Shown one piece after another: positions 45,782 to 56,163 of a DNA stretch of 64,000 bases. Position 1 is the first letter of the stretch. The number at the start of each line of letters is the position of its first letter. Origin of the DNA: Rhexocercosporidium sp. MPI-PUGE-AT-0058 (Eukaryota; Ascomycota; Leotiomycetes; Helotiales); contig JAGTJL010000015.1 of assembly GCA_020746875.1 (NCBI GenBank), forward strand, positions 1,550,001 through 1,614,000, given 5' to 3'. The notes below the pieces were generated by a model, which was not told the origin of the DNA, made no database searches, and saw nothing but the letters and a program-made list of their open reading frames with translations. Position numbers and translations under genes: made by a program.

Positions 45782-46241
45782 ATCAGGCGGGATGTTTTGA
45801 TTGTGTAGGAATTGAAATGTATTGATACGTTCTGTGGAGGAACATGTAATTGATGTTATCGAAGTGAGAAAGTGCTATGTTTACATCTCGCTAACCGCCC
45901 CATGGACCTTTATTAGCCCATATTATCGTTTGCGAGGACGTTCCGAGAATTGATGGAACGCCTAGCAAGGACCTAAAGACGGCTCGGGAAGACGGGCCGA
46001 GATACAGGAACTCGAAGAAGTAGGCAACAATAAGTTACAATCATTGCAATTGCTGTCGTAACGACTTATTAGGCAGCTACATATTTTTAAGATACATATA
46101 ACTCATACCTGGTCATGGAGCAGTGTCCACAACAGCGAGTTCGATTCGAAAAGTTCAAACTACACACACCAATTCCCTCGGCTAATACAGTCAACCAAGC
46201 CCATCTAGCATAAGTATATCGATACTTACAGCAATAAAAGA
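45782..46241. other. Intergenic region upstream of the cytosolic SnoaL-like gene
   Basis: 460 bp holding the NDUFAF7 3' end and the next promoter. No other feature. Confidence 0.5.
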
Positions 46242-46709
46242 ATGGCTACTTCCTCACCACCCACCCGCGCAACCTTCGCAGACACACCCGCCACCCTCTC
46301 CGCCGCCATAAACAGCTTCTTCTCGGGCCCCCCAGAAACGACTGAATCCGACCTCCTCAAACTCTTCACCCCAACGTTCACCCAACGCGACGACAGCAAT
46401 GCACCCTCTGGCTCACGCGACTTCCCAGCTTTCGTAGAGCACATCCGCTGGCTGCGTGAGATCCTCCCGCCTGGAAGCGTGAATGTTAAAGTCACGCATT
46501 TTATGAAGGACGGGAACCAGATTGCGGAGAGGCATTCAGGGGACCCGATGACGTTAGAGGATGGGAGTATTGTGCATGGGGAGACTTTTATGTGGATCGA
46601 GTTGGCGGAGGATGGGAGGATTGAGGGTGTTGTTGAGACGGTTAGGAAGATGGTTTTGAGGGGGCCAACAAGGGGGTTGGGAGAGGTTCGAGAGACAGCA
46701 GGAGAATGA
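46242..46709 (+). CDS. SnoaL-like (NTF2-fold) protein
   Basis: Single exon, 155 aa, with no signal peptide, so probably cytosolic. The order is typical of SnoaL-like cone folds: an N-terminal helix (ATLSAAINSFFSG, DLLKLFTPTFTQRDD), a middle SRDFPAFVEHIRWLREILP, then beta strands (VNVKVTHFMKDGNQIAERHSG, ETFMWIELAEDGRIEGVVE). Members range from polyketide cyclases to ligand-binding or structural proteins; no active residues can be assigned. It is unrelated in sequence to the secreted SnoaL-like protein at 4931. Confidence 0.85.
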   Translation: MATSSPPTRATFADTPATLSAAINSFFSGPPETTESDLLKLFTPTFTQRDDSNAPSGSRDFPAFVEHIRWLREILPPGSVNVKVTHFMKDGNQIAERHSGDPMTLEDGSIVHGETFMWIELAEDGRIEGVVETVRKMVLRGPTRGLGEVRETAGE

Positions 46710-48533
46710 GAGGGAGGCTTCCTTTGTGAGGGCTGTTATTGAAGACTAGTGGATTCATACCATCACTTTTGCGTGTCTACTTCTCAGGCTTTGCCAAAAT
46801 ATGCGTGTTGTTTCTCAGAAAGGCTTGTGATCTCAACAAAACAACGACCTCAGACTTCTACTGAATAGTTTGAGATGGATTCAGTTAGACGCCCATGGTT
46901 GCTGAACTTATATATGAGCGTACAGGTCTACTCGATAAAACTTCGCCAACCTCGAGTGAGTTTTGAGCAGGTAATATCGGAGTGGAATTACATTTCAAAT
47001 ATTATGGGGCTTAAGCGAGCAACCAATAACAAAGCGCTCACCTACTCGTTCCAAGGGAGATAATAATACTTCCGTGGAAATAAAGACTATCGAAATTGTA
47101 TATGTATTACTTACCTACGAAGCAAATTCTAGTAGTTGAGATCGATTCACGAGATTCACCAAGGGAAAGAGCGAAAACTTATGCTAATTCCCAGGGTTGT
47201 CCGAGCTCTTACCATTCGAGCGGTCGCAGTGCTACCCAAATGAAGCTAATGCTAGGCAATTGTTACTCTTCGAGCCATCCCTATAGTGACTGTTCACTGT
47301 GTCATCCAAATTGAAGATATACTAAGACCACGGGATACAGAAAAGGGGTTCAGGGGCAGCCAGTTTAGCGTTCCGCTAAACGAGCCGAGCCTTCCTCGCC
47401 CAACCTCCTCACATCAACTATCGAGATCCTCATGAGTACGCCGTCGACACAGCTCTCGGGATCACCCGCTACTCCGCGCAGTGATCTTCGCGGTCATTTG
47501 GTATAGCGAGAACTAATCTCCGCACTCCATCTCCGTTTGTAAGATGCAAGATCAAAGTGCTGGCTTCAGGGGCAGTCAACACTGCCAGCTCACTTCCAGC
47601 TCACGGCAGAGAGTTCTCGACCTGCCCAATCGAGCCTCATCTGTTCATCTGATTTGTTTCCCCAGGTGGCGATCAACATTGACCAAGGCGGCTGAAAGTG
47701 CGTGTTTCATCCTTTCCGAAGCCATTTGAGCAAACGAAACAATTGGCTGGCCAATCAGATGCCGGAAGGCGGTTATTGGCAATCCCACGCCCATGTGCCT
47801 CAGTTTCACGATTATGGCAGAAGCAAGTGCGGAAATGCCATTTGATCTCATATACGATGACTTCTCCTGAGTGTTCTTTTCCTTTCATCGACCTCCTTCT
47901 TTTCGGTCTTGCTGCAGTCGAAATTTCGTTCTTTACGCATTCCTTTCTGGGTCATTCAAATCCCTTTGTATTCCTTTCCTTACCAGACTACGGTACTCCA
48001 ATCATTACGAATTTCCAGTCTATTCTTCACTCCAAGTCATTAGTTTCTCCTTCGAGGCATTTGATCTACTTTATCGTTGCCACAACAAAAGTTTGCTCGC
48101 TACAAGAATCCATCTTGAGCCTCACTAGCTATCAGTCTCCCATCACCTCGACTCTCGATTCGGCCCGCAGCTGTCTTCAATTTTATCTCCTTACGCAATC
48201 AACCTTAGCAGCTGTTAGCGATCCGTCAACCTTGAGGGCTGTATAGTCCGAACCTAGGTGTGGCGCCGATAGTCTTACGCTAGTTCTCGAGCCGGCCAAT
48301 CGTAGCGTGCCAGCCTCATGAAATTCTCCGGATAGGACTCCTACGCATCACTTACTCTTCAATTCGAAAGGCAGGGCCTTTGAAATTAGCAGCATCGGTA
48401 TATTAGATACTGGAAATTCTTGCTTGCACAATTTCTTTCGAAATTCCCATTGCACATCTGTACTTTACGGATATCCAACAGATTTTCGCATCACGTTTCC
48501 CATTCACCACCCCAACACACTTGAGATATCAGC
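46710..48533. other. Gene-free region upstream of the GH5 gene
   Basis: About 1.8 kb. A 182-codon plus-strand frame at 47698-48246 has no domain and is Ser/Leu/Phe-rich; I do not call it. A perfect 8-bp inverted repeat with a 3-nt loop lies at 47363-47381. Confidence 0.45.
47363..47381. repeat. Short perfect inverted repeat (8-bp stem, 3-nt loop)
   Basis: GTTTAGCG and CGCTAAAC are separated by TTC. It could be an operator or a chance hairpin. No gene starts nearby. Confidence 0.5.
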
Positions 48534-50708
48534 ATGTGGACTTCTTTGCCAACAGCCTTATTGGCACTCATATTCCTCTCGGATCAAGCGTCTGCCCGTC
48601 GACACAGACGATCAGTAACACTCGAAGCATGTGCATCTTCTAGCGCCACCCTCGTTGAAAGGGATGATCCATCGGTGCCTCCTATTATCGTCTACTCGAC
48701 ATATACTGTCGTTCCAATACCAGTCGTAGCGACGCCTGCTGTAATTCTCACTACTTTCACGGCAATTCCAATGCCGGTACTTGCGACTCCCGCGGTCGTT
48801 CTTGAGACTTTTCCTGCGGTTTTCATGCCAATTGAAGCGACGCCTGCTTCCATATCTGTCACTTTCACAGCAGTTCCAATGCCGGTCGAGGCAACGCCCG
48901 CTATCATCTCCAATTCGTTTGTCTCTAGCCCCATGCCGCCAAGCACAGATACTAGCTTTGCAGTCCCTCAAGCAACACAAACACCATCAGGAATTTCATT
49001 TTCCGGGTCTCCAGCAGGCACCGGAATTCCAGCAGGTATTTTCTACACTGGATACGGCAGTGGAACAAGAACTGGCACTGGAAGTAGTTTGGCTCAACCC
49101 ACTGGATCTGTTGGGAAGAATGGAACCTCAAATGGTACTCACCACTATCCCGTTCAATCACGGCCAGTCAACTCGATATCAACCAGCATTCCTTTCTTCA
49201 CTCTCAACGATCCGGCATCAACCCCGACCCCAACTATTGCATCAATCACTCAACTTAGCCCTGCGAGTGCATTCATTACATTCCCAGCCAAACCTGCTGC
49301 GGACTTTAGCAGTCCATCTCCCACTTCTCAAGCTCCATCAATCACCGTCACATCAGCAATTACCTCACCAACCTCCTCTCCCATAAGCAGCACCACAATT
49401 CCCTTCCTCCGAGGTGTCAACTTAGGCGGCTGGCTGGTCCTCGAAAAATGGATGAACCCAGACGCCTTCACCGGTGCCTTCTCATCAGCCATAGACCAAT
49501 ACACATTCGACTCGATATCTGGCTCATCCTCAGCCCTTGAAAAACACTGGTCAACCTTCTTCACAGAATCAGACATCCAAACTCTCGCCGCTACTGGTCT
49601 TAACGCACTCCGCATCCCTATCGGGTACTGGGCCTATGATAATGCCGACACGCCGTACCAGAAGGGTGCCGACGCTTACCTTGAGAAGGCCATCGAATGG
49701 GCTAGAAATTGTGGAATGTTCGTGTGGGTAGACCTCCATGGCAGTCCGGGCAGTCAAAATGGTAGGCTTTCTCCCTGTACTTCCCCTCGAAAACATTTTG
49801 GTAGTCCCAAAATAATTACCCCCAGCTTAAAATCACCAATGCACTAGGAATTGGTGCGCCAGAGAGTCATCACTAAGCTATTCCCAGGGTTTGACAATAG
49901 CGGTCAAGCAGGCGAAGTCAACTGGCAACAGCCCGCAAACCTCGCCCGTTCAATCTCCGTCCTCAAAACCATGGCAGCCAAGTACGGCAAAGCAGCGTAT
50001 GCCGACGTTGTCATCGGCCTCGAACTCGTCAACGAGCCCATCTCATGGGACAACAACAAATTCAGCACTACTCAATCCTGGGCCGAAGACGCCTACGCAG
50101 CAGTGAAAGCCGAAGTCGAGAACGAAAACATGGTCATAGTCATGCACGACGCTTTTCAAGGCGCAGGCTCATGGACAGAAGTAGCGCAGAAGTTGAATGG
50201 TGATGGACCGAAGACGTTTGGTGTCGACACGCATCTGTACCAGCTGTTTACTGACGCGGATAATACTCTCACGCAAGCTGAGCACATCACAACCGCTTGT
50301 GGATGGGCCGAGAACCTCGCTTCTGCGAACGCTGTCATGCCAACTTATGTCGGCGAGTGGTCAGCCGCGACAAACATTTGTGTTAACCCCGATGGCTCGA
50401 CAACAGCTGGTACGTCTTGCTCGACTGAAGGCTGTCAATGCCAGTCTGCGCCATTCGATGACTGGAATGTGGGCATGGTGGAGCAAGTTAGACGCTTCGT
50501 TGAGGCGCAGCTGGACGTTTTTGAGAGTAGTTCCAGTGGATACTTTCTGTGGAGCGCGAAGGGTCCTGGCGGGTGGGGGTTCTTGAACGGGATTTCCAAT
50601 GGAGCGATCCCTAACCCTATTACGGAGAGGAAATATCCGGGACAGTGTGGAGGTGGCAAGAGGAGGGATGTGAGGGGTATATTGGGGAGAAGTGGAGAGG
50701 CATTTTAG
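48534..50708 (+). CDS. Secreted GH5 exo-beta-1,3-glucanase with repeat-rich N-terminal stalk
   Basis: Exons 48534-49761 and 49888-50708; 682 aa. Signal peptide MWTSLPTALLALIFLSDQASA, followed by a basic site RRHRR. Residues 60-131 are four 18-residue repeats of the form (V/I)PMPVxATPAxIxxTFTA. A long Ser/Thr/Pro stalk leads to the catalytic (beta/alpha)8 domain at about 291-655: RGVNLGGWLVLEKWM, LNALRIPIGYWAYD, VWVDLHGSPGSQNGFDNSG, acid/base Glu459 in LVNEP and nucleophile Glu566 in YVGEW. These are the GH5 glucan 1,3-beta-glucosidase hallmarks (yeast Exg1 family), acting on wall or external beta-1,3-glucan. The stalk is unusual; Exg1 proteins normally lack it. The short Arg-rich tail (GKRRDVRGILGR) shows no GPI signal. 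Confidence 0.94.
48711..48926 (+). repeat. Four tandem 54-bp (18-codon) repeats in the GH5 stalk
   Basis: The repeats encode residues 60-77, 78-95, 96-113 and 114-131, each built on PxPVxATPA followed by a TF dipeptide. Copies have diverged at nucleotide level but the period is exact. Confidence 0.85.
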
Positions 50709-51822
50709 GTTTCGTTTAGAAGGGGGTCAAGCGAACCGGCTCTTGTTTACTTGATTCGTAGACTTCTGTGCCGAGAGGCAGTCGTGGTTGCTGGTCTGAC
50801 CACTTTTAACAGCTTTCAGATTTTGTATATACATTTTTCACTTCCGCTTAGTCTCAATTATGGAGAATCTGTAGTGGTTCTCGGAGGAGGGGGTTACAAA
50901 GACCAAAATACAACGCTCTATTCTTCACTTGGACCGAGGCTCAGCGTTGCCATGATGCTTGAAATTGTTTAGAAACTACTTTGGAGGAACAAAATCGTAC
51001 ATGATACAGAGTTGGTGAGAGTCTTTGCACTCCTGTCAAAGATAAGTCCACTTGTAAGGCCAAGCGATAGGCCGTGTGGTATGAGAGCCTTGGAATACAT
51101 ATCTACCTATGTGCTACTAGACTACCATGACCTCGAAAGCGTCTCTCCCTGGCCGCGATGACGGAGGTAGGAGGTACAATGGTCAAGTGTAGTAGTCGAG
51201 GTCAACTCTAATTAGACCCCGTCAAATCGAAGTAATCACCTCGCCTCGTCATGCAGCTATAATTTGAACTTATCCACCAGCTAGTCTCATGGGAAGCCCT
51301 TCGATCTAGGGCTAAGAGAATACTTTAGCAGATCAAAGACTACCGTAAAGGGGCCCTTGAAAGGGGAATATGAGAATCGTATACAGGTTTAGTTGTCCTG
51401 CCTCGCGGCAGAGCTGAGCCCTCTCGTGAGTCGTACGCCCTTGTTTCGGTGCTTTTACATTCTTACACGGATATTTTTAATAGCAATTTATAAAGATACA
51501 ACACGTACAGCCAATCTGATTATTTCTTTTGGAATGCTGCACCGAATTTACTATTGAGCGAATAGAATAACAATGGAAGGCAGAAGACATATCCTGTTAA
51601 GAACATGCATTTCCGAGAGTCACTCTCACGTTCTCAATCCCGAGAGCCCATCAAATGCCGATGTGGCTGCTGCAGGCTTTTGACAAGGCGTTTTCACAGA
51701 TTCACAGCCTGATCCTCCTTGGCCAGCCATTTTGTCAGACCTGTGGCTCCTTAAATGAGCTGTCACCCCACCAAATTTTTCTCTATATTTTTCTAACCAA
51801 AATTCGATTGAGCCGATTTTCA
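50709..51822. other. Gene-free region between GH5 gene and NLR pseudogene
   Basis: About 1.1 kb with no gene seen. AT-rich from 51450 to 51560. Confidence 0.5.
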
Positions 51823-54800
51823 ATGGACCCCCTCACGGCGTTGTCGGTGACGGGGACTGTCGTCCATTTCGCAGATTTTGGCATCAGGCTCTTGAGCCAG
51901 GTTCAAGATCTTTATCGTTCCCCAACAGGAGAATTGACAATCAATCAGGAGGTTGAGTTGATCACCATAGATCTTCGAAGCCTGGTTCTGAAGATCGAGG
52001 GAGCTCAAAGACCTGTAGAGCCAACCCAGCAAGTGATGCTCATGGACCATACATTTCAATAGATATGCAATGATACTATTAGGCTGGCTGACGAGATCAT
52101 GGTGAAAGTTCAAAAATTGAAGATGCGCGACTCAAACAATCGCCGATCTGAAAGCGTCAAGAACGCGGTCAAAGCCATGTGGGCTGCTGGGGACATCAAA
52201 TCTCTAACCGATCGGTTGTCGAACCTTAGAAGCGCTACTGAGACGCATATTCTGGTTTACATTAAGTAAGTAATTAGTAAAACAACCCTTGATCCTTTCA
52301 ATAAAGCAAGCTCAAAATCCTTAGGGAAAAGCTAGACAGTGATTCGCTTCAAAACTCAGCGTCCTTTTCGAATCTCGACAAGCAGAACCGACTGATTATC
52401 AAATCTTTGTCAGAGCATACTGCTTTGGAGAAGGCCTTACTGGCTGAATCCCGAGATCAAATTGCTACCCTTGTACAGCTCGTGTGACGCATTGATGCCA
52501 CAAATCTCCAGAAGCACAGCAAGACTCGTGACGTGATTGCCAATCAAGATTCTGGGAACTCAAACTCATCGCTGTTAGGTAGAGTTGTTGCAACTATCGA
52601 GCTAATGGGAGTTAGCGATGATGAGGAGGAGCGTCTGAAGAAGTCTGTCAACAACAACATCGTTAATGCTTTGGCACATCCCTCCATGATAAGCCGATAT
52701 GAGCATATTGCAGAATCTTATCCTCAGACTTTTGAGTGGGCATTCCATGATTCTGCGACTGAAAAGCGTCCTTGGAGCAGTCTGCCTGAATGGCTAAAGA
52801 ATGGATGTGGAGTCTACTGGATCAACGGAAAAGCGGGATCTGGGAAATCTACATTGATGAAGCATATCTATGACGACGAAAGGACATGATCGTACCGCCG
52901 GCAATGGTCAAAAGTCTCTGATACCCATGGCACTAAGGAGATACCGTTGTGTCTTGCAACTTTCTTCTTCTGGAACAGTGGAAGCAATGAGCAGAAATCG
53001 CGGCTGGGGTTCCTTCGATCTTTACTGTACCAAGTACTACTTCATTCACCGACCTCGTCCCTGTCGCATTTCCAGACAAGTGGGCCACGACATATGCTGG
53101 CTTTCTGGAAAACACCAAAAATAGGGTTCAAAACGAGATTCATCATACATTTAAGCTGAAGCGACTGGTGTCTGCATTTAGGGCTGTCATCCACCAAACC
53201 AGTATCCCGGTGAAGATATGCTTCCTTGTGGATGGTCTGGATGAGCTCGAGGGCCACCACGATGAAATGTCAGACCTCTTCAAGGAGATCATAACATCTG
53301 AGGACGTAAAGATATGCTTATCTAGCAGGCCTTGGGTTGTCTTCCATGACAGCTTTAAGGATTGCCCATTTTTGCGACTCCAAGATCTGACACTGCCCGA
53401 AATCCAGTGTTACGTCCGAGGAAAATTTGGTCGAAGCAAAGCCTTCCGGTTACTACGAGAGAACGAGCCCGAGTCAACAAAGCAACTGCTCAACGGGATT
53501 ATCGACAAGGCTGCTGGCGTCTTCCTCTGGGTGCAGATTGTCGTAGATTCTCTTCTGAGGGGGATGCAGAATCGCGACGAAATAGGGATACTTCAAGAGA
53601 GACTTCGATGCATGCCACGGGAGCTTCAGCCACTGTATCACCACCTCCTGGGTCTGATAGAGCCCCATTATCAAATCTGGGCTTCCAAAGTGTTCCAGAT
53701 TATCCGAGCACACCGATATCAAGAATGCTGCTCAGGTAGTTCAAACTGGCCCCCTGCAGTACCTCAGAACCACACACCTTTCAGACTATCCACTCTCTGT
53801 TATGTTATGTCTGACGGACTGGAAGTAATGCATGCTGACTCAACACTAAATTGGGTGTATGCTGGAAAATTTTCTTCGACTACTGAAGTATTCACACCAG
53901 AGTCGCTTCGGACGAGTTGCCAGAAAATGCAAGTTCACTTAACAGCAAGATGCGCTGGGTTACTTGAAGTGCCCACTTATGATCAAAGAGGACCAAAAGC
54001 AGAGATAGAGTATCTCCACAGAACAGCCAGAGATTATATTGAGGATGAAGACAACTGGTCCAAGATTGTGAGCCACACTCTTAACGTAGACTTTGATCCA
54101 TGCCTGGCAATATTAAACGTCGGCCCGGTGTTGCTTGCAATGAAATGCGGAGGATCTGAGTCTTATACTCAACAGCAGGTGTCTCGCATGGTGAACAAGT
54201 CTCTTCTTTGTGCTTACAAGATGAGCTGCGACGCAAAATTGGACAAGCCGATCACCAAAGTCCTCGAGAGTCTTATTTCAACAATAGCACAATGGAAGAG
54301 CTATGGACGTGCAAACAAGTTTCACCGTCCTTTAAGCTCCGACGGTCACAGGAGAACAAGTAACTGGATTCTTCGATTGCTAGGACCGACCGACCAACCG
54401 CAGCCCTGGGAATGCGTGAACCTTGCTACTTTGTTTGGCTATGTTGACTATGTTCGCAGAAAGCTATTACAGCTGAAAGCCACCAGCGAGATTGCAACCC
54501 AGCTGTTGCTTTCTTTGATAGATTGCAAAGAAGAACCCGAAGATTTTTTGATCCCTGGTCCACAGCCAGAGATAGTGTCTCTGCTACTTGAATTTGGAGC
54601 TGACCCAGAACATGACTCAGAACAGGACTCAGAACAGGACTCAGAAGGATTCCATGACCAGCAGGGATCGCTGAAAGAACACGGATTTTCCCAGAATCTT
54701 GACGGTGATATTATCAAACTACTGGTCGACGCTGGCGAGAGGAAAATATTGAAGAAAAGAGAAATTGAAGACGGTGACGAGAGTTCTGGGAGACATAATA

Positions 54801-54829
54801 AGCACCGTAAGCAAAGGTATGGTGGTTGA
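51823..54829 (+). pseudogene. Fungal NLR/STAND protein (N-terminal STAND domain, NACHT, ankyrin-like tail), disrupted
   Basis: The start MDPLTALSVTGTVVHFADFG is the fungal N-terminal STAND-associated domain. Exon 1 is interrupted by TAG at 52060-52062 but continues in frame (ICNDTIRLADEIM, AVKAMWAAGDIKSLTDRL) to a GTAAGT donor near 52266. Exon 2 starts near 52325. It has TGA at 52485-52487 (LVQLV, stop, RIDATNL), Walker A GKAGSGKST near 52830, and TGA at 52887-52889 (DDERT, stop, SYRRQW). A one-base frame change near 53045 separates SLLYQVLLH from TDLVPVAFPDKWATTY. The NACHT continues with Walker B (ICFLVDGLDELEG), SSRPW and a 553-codon open tail to 54829, holding LLLEFGADPE ankyrin-like sequence. 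Fungal NLRs act in heterokaryon incompatibility and innate immunity. This copy is dead as written. Confidence 0.88.
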
Positions 54830-55016
54830 TAGTATTCTGGCTCTAGCCATGACCCCTGATTCACCAAACGAGCCGAGGTCCAGCACAACCGAGATCCCCT
54901 CTCCTGATTACTATACCTCTTGTAGCTTCGAATCTCACGACGACATCTCTATTCATCAACCGCTGACTTGAAAGGAACTGGAACTGATACTCAAAAAATA
55001 AACCCATCTTTCCAAT

Positions 55017-55827
55017 ATGTCTTCCCAAATCGACATCGTCGCCATCCTCAGCCCTAAGCCAGGGAAAGCGGATCGGGTATGTGCCCCTCCCTCTTTTCTG
55101 TCATCGAGATGGATGGGTTTCACTTCGCCTTCCTTGACTTTATGAGAATGAATGGTCCAAACTCCAAGCCTGAACATGAAGCATCGTATTGAAGAGAAGA
55201 GATGTGAATGCTTCACTGACTGTTCATGTAGCTCATCGAGCTCCTCTCAGAAGTCTCAGAATATGTTAAGGCGAATGAGCCGGGGACGCTGAAATATCAG
55301 ATCCTGAGGACGAAGGACGAGGTTGTTCTGATTGAGAGGTATTTTTCTTTCGCATTTCCTTATCACCGATTGGCACACACACACACACACACACACTCTC
55401 TCTCTCTCTCTCTCATGTTCTCCAATTGCGTTGCTATAAAGGATGAGCTTTTAAACTGTGGCACATGCATGTTGCGGAGCTGGAGCATGAGGCTGCGGTT
55501 GAGATGGCATGTGATGAGAAGGGATGATGAAATAAAGTTTATGGCTCACGTATAGACAGCTACAAAGATAAAGCAGCTCTGGGTGCCCACGGGTCATCGA
55601 AGACTTTCAAGACTTTCCAGAAGAAGTTGCGGGATGAGGATTTGACAGGCGCACCGATGCAGGTACGAATTCTCTCACCTACTCCTCATTCAATCCTGGT
55701 TTCTCTGCAATCACCTTAATTCCATTTATTACCGATGCAAATTTGAATTTTGAACCGCGAAATGATGCTAATCTCGCAATAGCTGAAAATGCTGAAGGAT
55801 GCTGGAGGGTTTACTTCTCGCTTGTAG
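55017..55827 (+). CDS. Small ABM-family (antibiotic biosynthesis monooxygenase-like) protein
   Basis: Four exons: 55017-55076, 55232-55338, 55560-55662 and 55783-55827; 104 aa. The joined sequence reads IDIVAILSPKPGKADRLIELLSEVSEYVKANEPGTLKY (over exon 1/2), then EVVLIESYKDKAALGAHGSSKTF over exon 2/3, ending LKMLKDAGGFTSRL. This is the dimeric alpha/beta ABM fold (ActVA-Orf6 type), with the usual length of about 100 residues and the conserved E-x-Y-K-D-x-x-A-L-x-x-H block. Family members oxidise quinone-like or aromatic substrates without a cofactor, or act as stress proteins; the substrate is unknown. The introns are long for fungi (155, 221 and 120 bp). Intron 2 holds an AC/TC microsatellite. 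Confidence 0.88.
55376..55414. repeat. Compound (CA)n(CT)n microsatellite in ABM gene intron 2
   Basis: A run of CA dinucleotides passes directly into CT dinucleotides inside the second intron. Confidence 0.92.
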
Positions 55828-56163
55828 AGTGAGTGTGAGGGATGGGCATTTTCGGACGAGAGAGGCTTGTGCTGAGGTTACTGCTGCTTTTATATGAGAA
55901 GCAGTCCTGGTAGTTTCGTGATGATTCATAGCATGTTTTCTTATCAAGAACATTCACATCTTCTGATTGTCGATCTGGCCGTTGTGACTTGGGTCGTCCA
56001 TGACGTCGTTTGTTTACATTCGCCCCTTCCCAATGTCAGGCGAGGTTGTTTCTTCGATGCATGACAGGTCTCTATCTCAAGTTCCTCTGGCTTCTCTTCC
56101 TTTGATGAATTCAGAATTCTCAACACCAAACTTCATCAATACCTGACGCGTGAAACTTCCACA
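55828..56163. other. Intergenic region between ABM and methyltransferase genes
   Basis: 336 bp holding the ABM 3' end and the methyltransferase promoter. No other feature. Confidence 0.5.

Noticed and set aside
46130..46165. tRNA T-loop-like GTTCGATTC
   Set aside because: No flanking T-stem pairing and no upstream D-loop or acceptor stem could be found.
47698..48246. 182-codon plus-strand frame upstream of the GH5 gene
   Set aside because: No domain, no plausible signal or splice structure, Ser/Leu/Phe-rich composition of random AT/CT DNA.
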